Below, one piece after another: positions 1 through 7,642 of a DNA stretch of 10,638 nt; the stretch's first letter is position 1, and every line of letters begins with the position of its first letter. The position numbers were made by a program, and so were the translations under genes. The DNA comes from Gammaproteobacteria bacterium (GTDB lineage: Bacteria; Pseudomonadota; Gammaproteobacteria; Nitrosococcales; Methylophagaceae). The notes below the pieces were generated by a model, which was not told the DNA's origin, did no database searches, and saw only the letters and a list, made by a program, of their open reading frames with translations. The stretch is from assembly GCA_002402245.1 (NCBI GenBank), contig NVVP01000013.1, positions 17,547 through 28,184 on the forward strand. The letters run 5' to 3'.

Positions 1-2
1 CT

Positions 3-272
3 ACTATGGTGGTTGCAGCATTAACCGTACATCTTGATAACGGCTGGCTGGCAATTGCTGAACCAACAGCACAATTGGAAGCGGCCCGTTCACTTTTACA
101 AGCCCATGGTAATTATGACTGGCTAACGCAGCATGGCAGTTTCGTGATTTTAAATAATGGTATTGAGTTTGCGACAACTTATTTCATTATGTTGTTAGCA
201 CTCTTTTTTATCGGTGCAGGAAAGTTTTTGAGCGCTGATTACTGGATTGCTAAAAAATATACCAATTGCTAA
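3..272 (+). CDS. DoxX family membrane protein, C-terminal part (5' end outside window)
   Basis: About 90 residues of the C-terminal half of a small integral membrane protein of the DoxX family. The frame is open to the left edge, so the ATG at position 6 is probably internal and the true start lies outside the window. Visible hallmarks are a TVHLDNGW segment near the left edge, a hydrophobic helix (FIMLLALFFIGAG) near the C-terminus, and a closing GKFLSADYW motif typical of DoxX proteins. DoxX proteins are poorly defined; some take part in thiosulfate:quinone oxidation, and in mycobacteria one belongs to a membrane-associated oxidoreductase complex. The specific role here is unknown. The stop codon overlaps the first bases of the msrP ribosome-binding site, so the gene is probably co-transcribed and translationally linked with msrPQ, which hints at envelope redox homeostasis. 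Family assignment is fairly secure; function is not. Confidence 0.75.
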   Translation, partial: TMVVAALTVHLDNGWLAIAEPTAQLEAARSLLQAHGNYDWLTQHGSFVILNNGIEFATTYFIMLLALFFIGAGKFLSADYWIAKKYTNC

Positions 273-283
273 GGAGTTGAGTA

Positions 284-1243
284 ATGTTAATTAAAAAAAC
301 AACAGCTAATGAAATTACTTCGAGTGAAATAACAGACCATAAAGTGTATGTTAATCGCCGGCAGTTTTTAAATAGTACAGCAATGGGTGTGACGGCAAGT
401 TTACTTCCCTTGTCACTGTCAGCAGCAGATAACACGCCAAAACCGACATTCCTAGATCTACAAAAAAGTACGTTATCAACGGATGATAAGCTAACGTCAT
501 ATAAAGATGTCACTAGCTATAATAATTTTTATGAATTCAGCACTGACAAATATGCTCCGGCATTATTAGCAAGCAACTTTCCTGATAAATCTAAACCTTG
601 GCGGGTAACGATTGAAGGCGAGTGTGATAAACCCGGTGAATATGATTACGATGATTTAATTCGACCTTTTACATTAGAAGAACGTATTTATCGTTTCCGC
701 TGTGTAGAAGGCTGGTCAATGGTGATCCCATGGGTTGGCTTTCCTCTGGCTGATTTAATTAAACGTGCTCAACCTAATTCACGTGCTAAATTTGTTGAAT
801 TTACAACGTTATATGATCCTGAACAAATGCCCGGACAAAGTCGAAAAGTACTTGATTGGCCTTATACGGAAGGACTTCGTATTGATGAAGCGATGAATCC
901 ATTAACGCTATTATCAGTTGGTTTATATGGGCAAGAGTTATTGGGACAAAATGGCGCACCTATACGTTTAGTCGTACCTTGGAAATATGGTTTTAAAAGC
1001 ATTAAATCAATTGTTAAAATTCGCTTCGTAGAATCAATGCCAAACTCAGCATGGATGAAAGCAGGCCCAAGGGAGTATGGCTTTTATTCTAATGTTAACC
1101 CTGAGGTAGACCATCCTCGTTGGAGCCAAGGCCGAGAACGACGAATTGGTGAGTTCCTAAAACGAAAAACACAGATGTTCAATGGCTACGGTGAAGAGGT
1201 AGCTCATTTATATTCAGCTATGGATTTAACCAAGCACTTCTAA
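284..1243 (+). CDS. msrP: MsrP (YedY), periplasmic methionine-sulfoxide reductase, Mo-cofactor catalytic subunit
   Basis: A 319-residue sulfite-oxidase-fold molybdoenzyme that reduces methionine sulfoxide in envelope proteins, taking electrons from the quinone pool through MsrQ. The N-terminus has a twin-arginine signal: NRRQFLN at residues 24-30, a hydrophobic stretch at about 32-46, and likely cleavage near residues 47-48. This means the protein folds and loads molybdopterin in the cytoplasm before Tat export. The molybdenum-ligating cysteine is C140, in [12 protein letters not shown]. Other family blocks follow in order: [42 protein letters not shown], and YGFYSNVNP with DHPRWSQ, then a C-terminal FNGYGEEV. 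The length is close to the E. coli protein (about 334). An AAGGAG site at 271-276 sets the start, and the 23-residue leader before the RR pair resembles E. coli MsrP. msrQ follows after 5 bases. The assignment is secure. Confidence 0.97.
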   Translation: MLIKKTTANEITSSEITDHKVYVNRRQFLNSTAMGVTASLLPLSLSAADNTPKPTFLDLQKSTLSTDDKLTSYKDVTSYNNFYEFSTDKYAPALLASNFPDKSKPWRVTIEGECDKPGEYDYDDLIRPFTLEERIYRFRCVEGWSMVIPWVGFPLADLIKRAQPNSRAKFVEFTTLYDPEQMPGQSRKVLDWPYTEGLRIDEAMNPLTLLSVGLYGQELLGQNGAPIRLVVPWKYGFKSIKSIVKIRFVESMPNSAWMKAGPREYGFYSNVNPEVDHPRWSQGRERRIGEFLKRKTQMFNGYGEEVAHLYSAMDLTKHF

Positions 1244-1248
1244 TCGCG

Positions 1249-1869
1249 ATGTCTATATTAAAAGTTATTTTATTTATCGCTAGTTTGTTACCAGCAGCGT
1301 GGCTAACATTTGCTTTATTCACCGATCAATTAGGCGCGAACCCTATTGAAGTGATCACACGTGATACTGGTCTATGGGCATTACGATTTTTATGGCTAAC
1401 CTTATTAATTACCCCATTACAGTGGCTAACTTCGTGGAATAAAATAGTAATGTTACGGCGAATGTTAGGTCTTTATGTATTCTTCTATGCATTTTTACAT
1501 ATGTTATTGTATTTATGGCTAGATCAATTTTTTGATATACAAGAAATAATTAAAGATATTATTAAGCGCCCCTTTATTACAATTGGTTTTTTCACCTTTG
1601 CTGCGCTTATTCCTTTAGCGGTGACATCGAATAAGGCGATGATTAAACGGCTTGGAGGAAAACGATGGAAAAAGCTACATCGTTTGACTTATTTTATAGC
1701 AGTGGCTAGCTCAATCCATTTTTATATGTTGGTTAAACAAGACAAGGTAGAACCCTTGGTTTATATAGGGATACTGCTGTTCTTATTTGCGATACGAGTG
1801 TATAAACAGCGGCGGAAGTCCAAACAGGTCAAGCCGGATAGATTTCTTGCTAAAGCCGCCCTAGAATAA
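1249..1869 (+). CDS. msrQ: MsrQ (YedZ), haem b membrane subunit of the MsrPQ system
   Basis: A 206-residue polytopic inner-membrane protein of the ferric-reductase-like transmembrane family. It passes electrons from quinol to periplasmic MsrP. About six hydrophobic segments are visible, roughly at residues 4-24, 43-60, 74-91, 109-126, 146-163 and 168-184. Conserved histidines H84 (in AFLHMLLYLW), H144 (KLHRLTY) and H157 (SIHFYML) match in spacing the family's haem-ligand histidines. The family signature RWKKLHRLTY between helices is intact. The C-terminus is a basic cytoplasmic tail. Length is normal (E. coli about 211). The start lies 5 bases after the msrP stop and has no obvious Shine-Dalgarno sequence, which suggests translational coupling to msrP. 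I see no clear terminator after it before aceE. Confidence 0.96.
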   Translation: MSILKVILFIASLLPAAWLTFALFTDQLGANPIEVITRDTGLWALRFLWLTLLITPLQWLTSWNKIVMLRRMLGLYVFFYAFLHMLLYLWLDQFFDIQEIIKDIIKRPFITIGFFTFAALIPLAVTSNKAMIKRLGGKRWKKLHRLTYFIAVASSIHFYMLVKQDKVEPLVYIGILLFLFAIRVYKQRRKSKQVKPDRFLAKAALE

Positions 1870-1878
1870 ATTAAAAAC

Positions 1879-1887
1879 TGTTACAAT
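1879..1887 (+). promoter_or_regulatory. Candidate extended -10 promoter for the pyruvate dehydrogenase operon
   Basis: In the 59-base gap between msrQ and aceE, TGTTACAAT combines a TGn element with a TACAAT hexamer (5 of 6 matches to TATAAT). The extended -10 would compensate for the absence of a recognisable -35 element at the right distance upstream. The predicted transcription start is near 1894, giving a leader of about 35 bases before the aceE start. This rests on motif match and position only. An AT-rich genome yields such motifs by chance, so confidence is moderate to low. No PdhR-like ATTGGT-ACCAAT dyad is visible in the gap. Confidence 0.4.
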
Positions 1888-1918
1888 ACCTCGTTGTTTA
1901 TGACGTTACGTTTTATAT

Positions 1919-1923
1919 GAAGG
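1919..1923 (+). promoter_or_regulatory. Ribosome-binding site deciding the aceE start
   Basis: GAAGG ends 5 bases before the ATG at 1929. It overlaps an earlier in-frame ATG at 1917, which has no Shine-Dalgarno sequence of its own. The 1929 start is therefore preferred. It also yields a protein beginning MTDF with a first motif block at the same offset as E. coli AceE. Confidence 0.6.
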
Positions 1924-1928
1924 TATTT

Positions 1929-4583
1929 ATGACTGATTTTGTTGATAACGATCCACAAGAAACTCAAGAATGGTTGGATGCTTTAGAATCCATGATCGCA
2001 GTAGAAGGCGATGGCAAAGCGCACCATGTGTTAGAAAAGCTTATTGACTTAGCACGACGTTCTGGTGTCAACCTTCCTTATAGTTCAAATACAGCCTATG
2101 TGAATACGATTCCTGTTGATCAACAAGAACGAATTACAGGCAATCAAGATATCGAGCATAAAATTCGCTCATACATTCGTTGGAATGCCGTTGCAATGGT
2201 AGTGAAAGCCAACCTTAAGCCGGGCGCTGTAGGTGGTCATATTGCAAGCTTTGCATCTTCAGCGACATTATATGATGTAGGTTTTAACCATTTTTTCAAA
2301 GGTGACAATAATGGTAATGGCGCCGATATGGTGTTTTTCCAAGGTCATATTTCACCGGGTATCTATGCGCGTTCATTCCTTGAAGGTCGTTTAACCGAAG
2401 CACAATTAGATAACTTCCGTTTTGAAGCGAATGGCGAAGGTTTATCATCATATCCTCATCCTTGGTTAATGCCTGACTATTGGCAGTTCCCAACAGTTTC
2501 TATGGGCTTAGGTCCTATTCTTGCGATCTATCAAGCACGATTCATGAAGTATATGGAACATCGTGAAATCAAAGAAACAGCCGGTCGTAATGTCTGGGCT
2601 TATTTGGGTGATGGCGAGATGGATGAGCCAGAATCTTTAGGTGCGATTACCTTAGCTGGCCGTGAAAAATTAGATAACTTAAACTTTGTTATCAATTGTA
2701 ATTTACAGCGCTTAGATGGCCCGGTACGGGGTAACGGTAAAATAATTCAAGAACTTGAAGCTATATTTCGTGGTGCTGGCTGGAATGTTATCAAAGTTAT
2801 CTGGGGGTCTGAGTGGGATCAGCTATTAGCTAAAGATAAAAATGGTTTACTGCTTAAACGAATGGAAGAAGTCGTTGATGGTGAGTACCAAAATTACAAA
2901 TCAAAAGATGGTGCATTTGTACGTAAACATTTCTTCGGTAAATATCCTGAACTATTAGATATGGTTTCAGATATGACCGATGAAGATATTTGGAAGTTAA
3001 GCCGAGGTGGACATGATCCTCGTAAAGTCTATGCTGCTTATAAACAAGCTACTGACCATAAAGGTCAACCTACTGTTATTTTAGCTAAAACAGTTAAAGG
3101 TTACGGCATGGGTGAAGCAGGCGAAGCTCAAAATACCACTCACTCACAGAAAAGCTTGGGTGTGGAGCAAATGAAAGTGTTCCGTGACCGCTTTAATATT
3201 CCTGTGACGGATGACCAAATTGAAGATATTCCTTACCTTAGCTTTGATAAAGACAGTGAAGAGCAGAAGTATCTATTGGCGCGCCGTGAAGAGTTAGGTG
3301 GTTTCTTACCGAAACGTAACCATGATGCGCCAGCATTAAAAACACCAGACTTGTCTATTTTTAGTGCACTATTGAAATCAACCGGTGATAGAGAAATCTC
3401 TACCACCATGGCATTTGTTCGAATTCTAACTGCATTGATTCGAGATAAAACGATAGGTCAAAATATTGTACCTATCGTACCAGATGAAGCGCGTACATTT
3501 GGTATGGAAGGATTATTCCGTTCATTTGGTATTTACTCTTCATCTGGCCAACTTTACGAACCAGAAGATTCAGGTAAAGTAATGTGGTACCGAGAAGATG
3601 AAAAGGGCCAGATTTTACAAGAAGGTATCAATGAAGCCGGTGCCATGGCCGAGTGGATTTCAGCTTCTACTGCATACTCAAATTACAATGTAAATATGGT
3701 GCCTTTCTATATTTATTACTCTATGTTTGGTTTCCAACGTATTGGTGATTTGGCTTGGCTTGCAGGTGATATTCAAGCGAAAGGCTTCTTATTAGGTGCG
3801 ACAGCCGGACGTACATCACTGAATGGTGAAGGCTTGCAACATCAAGATGGTCATAGCTTAATTCAAGCAGGTACGATTCCAAACTGTATCAGTTACGATC
3901 CTACTTATGCTTATGAGATGGCCGTGATTATTCATGATGGTTTCCGTCGCATGTATGAAGACCAAGAAAGCGTGTTCTATTACATTACCGCGATGAATGA
4001 AAACTACACGCATCCTGAAATGCCAAAAGGTGTTGAAGATGGCATTATCAAAGGCATGTACCAACTTAAACCAGCAGGTAAGCATAAGCTTAAAGCGCAG
4101 TTATTAGGAAGTGGTACTATTTTGCGTGAAGTGGAAGCCGCAGCTGAACTATTAGAAAATGATTGGAAGGTCTCTTCTACAGTTTGGAGTGCAACCAGTA
4201 TTAATGAGTTGACTAGAGATGGTCATGAAATTGATAGGCTTAATCGTTTAAACCCTGAAGCTAAGAAAAAACAAAGCTATGTGTCTGAATGCCTAAATAG
4301 CCAAGAGGGTGTAGTGATTGCCGCAACAGATTATATGCGTCTTTATGCTGAACAGATTCGTCCTTGGATTAAGTCTTCTTATACCGTCTTGGGTACCGAT
4401 GGTTTTGGTCGTTCAGATACTCGTGAAAAATTACGTAGTTTCTTTGAAGTAGATCGTTTCCATATTGTAGTGGCAACATTGAATACCCTTGCTGATGAAG
4501 GCCAAATTAGTCATAAAGTAGTGGCTGATGCGATTAAAAAATACAATATCAACACTGATGCAGTGAACCCAACTAAGGCATAA
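1929..4583 (+). CDS. aceE: Pyruvate dehydrogenase E1 component (AceE, homodimeric type)
   Basis: An 884-residue thiamine-diphosphate enzyme that decarboxylates pyruvate and reductively acetylates the lipoyl groups of E2 in the cytoplasmic pyruvate dehydrogenase complex. It is the single-chain gammaproteobacterial type, close in length to E. coli AceE (887). The ThDP/Mg motif starts with GDGEMDEPES at residues 227-236 and closes at NCN, 256-258. Active-site histidines align with a constant offset to E. coli: H104 (GGHIASF), H140 (QGHISPG), H405 and H638 (GLQHQDGHS). The catalytic glutamate is E569 in GQILQEGINE. The N-terminal segment of about 50 residues (acidic, ETQEWLDALES) corresponds to the E2-docking region in E. 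coli. The start at 1929 is preferred over the in-frame ATG at 1917 because of the GAAGG site. aceF follows after 3 bases. No frameshift or missing catalytic residue is seen. Confidence 0.98.
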   Translation: MTDFVDNDPQETQEWLDALESMIAVEGDGKAHHVLEKLIDLARRSGVNLPYSSNTAYVNTIPVDQQERITGNQDIEHKIRSYIRWNAVAMVVKANLKPGAVGGHIASFASSATLYDVGFNHFFKGDNNGNGADMVFFQGHISPGIYARSFLEGRLTEAQLDNFRFEANGEGLSSYPHPWLMPDYWQFPTVSMGLGPILAIYQARFMKYMEHREIKETAGRNVWAYLGDGEMDEPESLGAITLAGREKLDNLNFVINCNLQRLDGPVRGNGKIIQELEAIFRGAGWNVIKVIWGSEWDQLLAKDKNGLLLKRMEEVVDGEYQNYKSKDGAFVRKHFFGKYPELLDMVSDMTDEDIWKLSRGGHDPRKVYAAYKQATDHKGQPTVILAKTVKGYGMGEAGEAQNTTHSQKSLGVEQMKVFRDRFNIPVTDDQIEDIPYLSFDKDSEEQKYLLARREELGGFLPKRNHDAPALKTPDLSIFSALLKSTGDREISTTMAFVRILTALIRDKTIGQNIVPIVPDEARTFGMEGLFRSFGIYSSSGQLYEPEDSGKVMWYREDEKGQILQEGINEAGAMAEWISASTAYSNYNVNMVPFYIYYSMFGFQRIGDLAWLAGDIQAKGFLLGATAGRTSLNGEGLQHQDGHSLIQAGTIPNCISYDPTYAYEMAVIIHDGFRRMYEDQESVFYYITAMNENYTHPEMPKGVEDGIIKGMYQLKPAGKHKLKAQLLGSGTILREVEAAAELLENDWKVSSTVWSATSINELTRDGHEIDRLNRLNPEAKKKQSYVSECLNSQEGVVIAATDYMRLYAEQIRPWIKSSYTVLGTDGFGRSDTREKLRSFFEVDRFHIVVATLNTLADEGQISHKVVADAIKKYNINTDAVNPTKA

Positions 4584-4586
4584 GCA

Positions 4587-5876
4587 ATGGCAAATTTAAT
4601 AGAGTTAATAGTTCCGGATATTGGTGATTTTGATGAAGTTGAAGTCATTGAAGTATTGGTTTCTGTTGGAGATTCAGTCGAAGAAAATCAAGACATTATC
4701 ACTTTAGAGTCAGATAAGGCGGCAATGGAAATACCCGCATCAAGTGCAGGTGTTATTACCGAAGTTAAAATTGCTGTTGGGCAGAAAGTGAAACAAGGCT
4801 CAGTGATTGCGATAGTTGAAGCTGCCAGTGCTGATGTTACCCCTGAGAAAGAGGCCGAGCCAGCACCTGCTGCAAAAGCTGCTCCTGTTGTAGCGCCAGC
4901 ACCTGTAGTTGAAGCTGCACCTGCTCCATTGGTTGAAAGTGTACCTTTTGCGCCTGACAATAAAGCAGGAGTTAAAGCCGCTCATGCATCACCGTCAGTA
5001 CGTCAGTTTGCACGTGAATTAGGCGTAACCTTGAGTTTGGTAGGGGGTAGCGGCGATAAAGGTCGTATTACTAAACAAGATGTACAGAACTTTGTTAAGA
5101 AAAAAGTGAATGCACCTGCTACAAGCGCCACTTCTGGATCGGGTATTCCACCTGTTCCTGTAGGCAACTATAAGAAGTTTGGTGAAGTAGAAAGTGTTGA
5201 ATTATCTCGAATCAAGAAAATATCAGGTAAGCATCTACACGCATGTTGGTTAAATATTCCACATGTCACCCAGTTTGATGAAGCAGATATTACTGAATTA
5301 GAAAAATTCAGAAAAGATAATAAAGATTTAGCCGCGAAACAAGGTGTAAACCTTACTCCGCTTGTTTTCATTATGAAAGCAGTGGTGGCGAGTTTGAAAT
5401 TATTCCCTGATTTGAATGCCTCTTTAAGCGAAGACAAAGAAAACTTAATCGTTAAGCAGTATTACAATATTGGGGTTGCAGTTGATACGCCTAATGGCCT
5501 AATGGTACCGGTTATCAAAGATGTTGATAAAAAAGGTTTCTTAGCATTAGCCGGTGAGCTAGGCGAGATTAGTGCAAGAGCCAGAGACGGTGCATTAACG
5601 GCTAAAGACCTTCAAGGTGGCACTTTCTCAATATCAAGCTTAGGCGGTATTGGGGGGAGTTTCTTTACGCCTATTGTTAACGCACCTGAAGTGGCTATTT
5701 TAGGTGTGGGTCGTCATAAAATGCAGCCTGTTTGGAATGGCAGTGAGTTTATGCCTAGATTGATGTTGCCATTATCTGTGTCTTACGATCATCGTGTGGT
5801 GGATGGAGCAATGGGCGCCCGTTTTACAACACATTTGAATCAGATGTTATCTGATATTAGAAAGGTTTTATTATGA
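4587..5876 (+). CDS. aceF: Dihydrolipoamide acetyltransferase E2 (AceF) with a single lipoyl domain
   Basis: A 429-residue core subunit of the pyruvate dehydrogenase complex that moves the acetyl group from lipoamide to coenzyme A. Domains in order: one lipoyl domain at residues 1-80, with the lipoylated lysine K44 in ESDKAAMEIP; a flexible Ala/Pro/Val-rich linker at about 82-130; a peripheral-subunit-binding domain at about 134-172 (SPSVRQFARELGV, then GRITKQDV); a second short linker; and the catalytic acetyltransferase domain from about 198. The active-site motif is SYDHRVVDG, with H402 and D406. E. coli AceF has three lipoyl domains and about 630 residues; this protein has one, and the partner E3 carries another. 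AAGG at 4575-4578 is 8 bases from the start. The stop overlaps the start of lpd by 4 bases (ATGA), so translation is probably coupled. The assignment is secure. Confidence 0.97.
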   Translation: MANLIELIVPDIGDFDEVEVIEVLVSVGDSVEENQDIITLESDKAAMEIPASSAGVITEVKIAVGQKVKQGSVIAIVEAASADVTPEKEAEPAPAAKAAPVVAPAPVVEAAPAPLVESVPFAPDNKAGVKAAHASPSVRQFARELGVTLSLVGGSGDKGRITKQDVQNFVKKKVNAPATSATSGSGIPPVPVGNYKKFGEVESVELSRIKKISGKHLHACWLNIPHVTQFDEADITELEKFRKDNKDLAAKQGVNLTPLVFIMKAVVASLKLFPDLNASLSEDKENLIVKQYYNIGVAVDTPNGLMVPVIKDVDKKGFLALAGELGEISARARDGALTAKDLQGGTFSISSLGGIGGSFFTPIVNAPEVAILGVGRHKMQPVWNGSEFMPRLMLPLSVSYDHRVVDGAMGARFTTHLNQMLSDIRKVLL

Positions 5877-7630
5877 GCGTGATTGAAATAACCGTACCTG
5901 ATATTGGTGACTTTGATGCTGTAGAGATTATTGAGGTACTAGTTAATGTCGGTGATGAGTTAAGCGTTAATCAAGATGTGATTACGCTTGAGTCAGATAA
6001 AGCGGCAATGGAAATTCCTACTAATGTGGCCGGCACCGTAGTCAGTGTTAATGTAGCTGTTGGCGATAAAGTTACTGAAGGTAGTGTTATTTTAAGCTTG
6101 GAAACTGCGACTGAAGAAAAAACTGTTGAAGTTGTTGCCGATACGCCTAAACAAGAAGCTGCAAAGGCTGTTGATAACGAAGCTGTTATAACGGCAACAG
6201 GTGATGCTGATCTTCATACTGAACTGTTAGTATTAGGTTCTGGCCCAGGTGGTTATACGGCGGCATTTAGAGCCGCTGACTTAGGTCGAAAAGTAGTGAT
6301 GATTGAACGCCACGCCAAAATTGGTGGTGTGTGTTTGAACGTAGGCTGTATTCCTTCTAAAGCGTTACTACATACCGCACAAGTTATTAATGAAGCGGCA
6401 AGCATGGCTGATCATGGTGTTACCTTTGCTAAACCTGACGTTGATATCCGTAAAATCGAAGGCTGGAAAAATGGCATCGTAGATCAGTTAACGGGCGGCC
6501 TAAAAGCATTAGCAAAACAGCGTAAAGTTGAAATTATTCAAGGTGAAGCTCGTTTTGCAAGTACCAATAGCATGCTTGTAAGCACACCGGATGGTGATAA
6601 AACGATTTCATTTGATAAATGTATTATTGCTGCGGGTTCTCGAGTTAGCAAAGTGCCGGTATTCCCTAATGATGATCCTCGCATGATGGATTCTACCGAT
6701 GCACTTGATTTAGTGGATGTTCCTGAAACATTATTAGTTATTGGTGGCGGTATTATTGGTCTTGAAATGGCCACGGTTTATCATGCTTTAGGTTCGAAAA
6801 TCACTGTGGTTGAAATGCAAAGCAATTTAATTCCTGGTGCAGATAAAGATATTGTTAAGCCTTTATTGAAAAAAGTTCAGAGTGAATATGAGGCTATTTA
6901 CCTTAATACCCGTGTAGCGAAAATTGAGCCTAAAGAAGCTGGATTAGAAGTGACTTTTGAAGGTAAAGATGTACCTGACACAGTTATCTATGACAAAATT
7001 TTAGTGGCCGTGGGTAGAACGCCTAATGGTAAATTAATTAATGCTGAAGTTGCGGGCGTGAACGTTGATGACCATGGCTTTATTAATGTAAACGCTCAAA
7101 TGCAAACCAATGTAGCGCATATTTATGCGATTGGTGATGTTGTTGGCCAACCTATGTTGGCACATAAAGCCGTACATGAAGCGAAAGTAGCTGCAGAAGT
7201 TATTTCAGGTATTAAATCAGCCTTTGATCCTATGACTATTCCTTCAGTTGCTTATACCGATCCAGAAATTGCTTGGATGGGTATGACCGAAACAGAAGCC
7301 AAAGCACAGAAAGTAGACTATGTTAAAGGTGCATTTCCTTGGGCTGCAAGTGGCCGTAGCTTGAGTATTGGTAGAAATGAAGGCCTTACTAAAGCATTAT
7401 TTGACAAAGAAACAGGTCGAATTATTGGTGCTGGTATCGTAGGTACAAATGCAGGTGAACTTATTGCTGAAGCTGTACTTGCTTTAGAAATGGGTGCGGA
7501 TGCTGAAGATATTGGTTTAACCATTCATCCTCATCCTACCTTATCTGAAACACTCGGTTTTGCAGCTGAAATGGCAGAAGGTAGTATTACTGATTTGTTA
7601 CCGCCACGTAAAACATTACATTCAAAATAG
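5873..7630 (+). CDS. lpdA: Dihydrolipoamide dehydrogenase E3 with fused N-terminal lipoyl domain
   Basis: A 585-residue flavoprotein disulfide reductase that reoxidises dihydrolipoamide on E2 with NAD+. It is about 110 residues longer than a typical Lpd because of an N-terminal lipoyl domain (residues 1-78, lipoylated lysine K43 in ESDKAAMEIP) and a linker at about 79-113. The catalytic body starts with the FAD motif LGSGPGG (121-127). The redox disulfide is C154/C159 in GGVCLNVGCIPSK. The NAD-binding glycine motif is GGGIIG at 291-296, the second FAD motif is YAIGDV at about 418-423, and the C-terminal base pair is H554/E559 in HPHPTLSE. Lipoyl-E3 fusions are known, for example Neisseria P64k and Ralstonia PdhL. 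An AAAGG site lies 7 bases before the ATG, inside aceF. Placement in the operon indicates a pyruvate-dehydrogenase-dedicated E3, so a separate Lpd for 2-oxoglutarate dehydrogenase may exist elsewhere. The symbol could equally be pdhL. Confidence 0.97.
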   Translation: MSVIEITVPDIGDFDAVEIIEVLVNVGDELSVNQDVITLESDKAAMEIPTNVAGTVVSVNVAVGDKVTEGSVILSLETATEEKTVEVVADTPKQEAAKAVDNEAVITATGDADLHTELLVLGSGPGGYTAAFRAADLGRKVVMIERHAKIGGVCLNVGCIPSKALLHTAQVINEAASMADHGVTFAKPDVDIRKIEGWKNGIVDQLTGGLKALAKQRKVEIIQGEARFASTNSMLVSTPDGDKTISFDKCIIAAGSRVSKVPVFPNDDPRMMDSTDALDLVDVPETLLVIGGGIIGLEMATVYHALGSKITVVEMQSNLIPGADKDIVKPLLKKVQSEYEAIYLNTRVAKIEPKEAGLEVTFEGKDVPDTVIYDKILVAVGRTPNGKLINAEVAGVNVDDHGFINVNAQMQTNVAHIYAIGDVVGQPMLAHKAVHEAKVAAEVISGIKSAFDPMTIPSVAYTDPEIAWMGMTETEAKAQKVDYVKGAFPWAASGRSLSIGRNEGLTKALFDKETGRIIGAGIVGTNAGELIAEAVLALEMGADAEDIGLTIHPHPTLSETLGFAAEMAEGSITDLLPPRKTLHSK

Positions 7631-7642
7631 ACTGCGTACTTT

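Noticed and set aside
1917..1928. Upstream ATG for aceE adding four residues
   Set aside because: It has no Shine-Dalgarno sequence of its own and overlaps the GAAGG site that suits the ATG at 1929.
4688..4985. Overlapping minus-strand open frames, one Ala/Ser/Gly-rich
   Set aside because: They are the reverse of the Ala/Pro linker of AceF, whose repetitive codons leave antisense frames open by chance.
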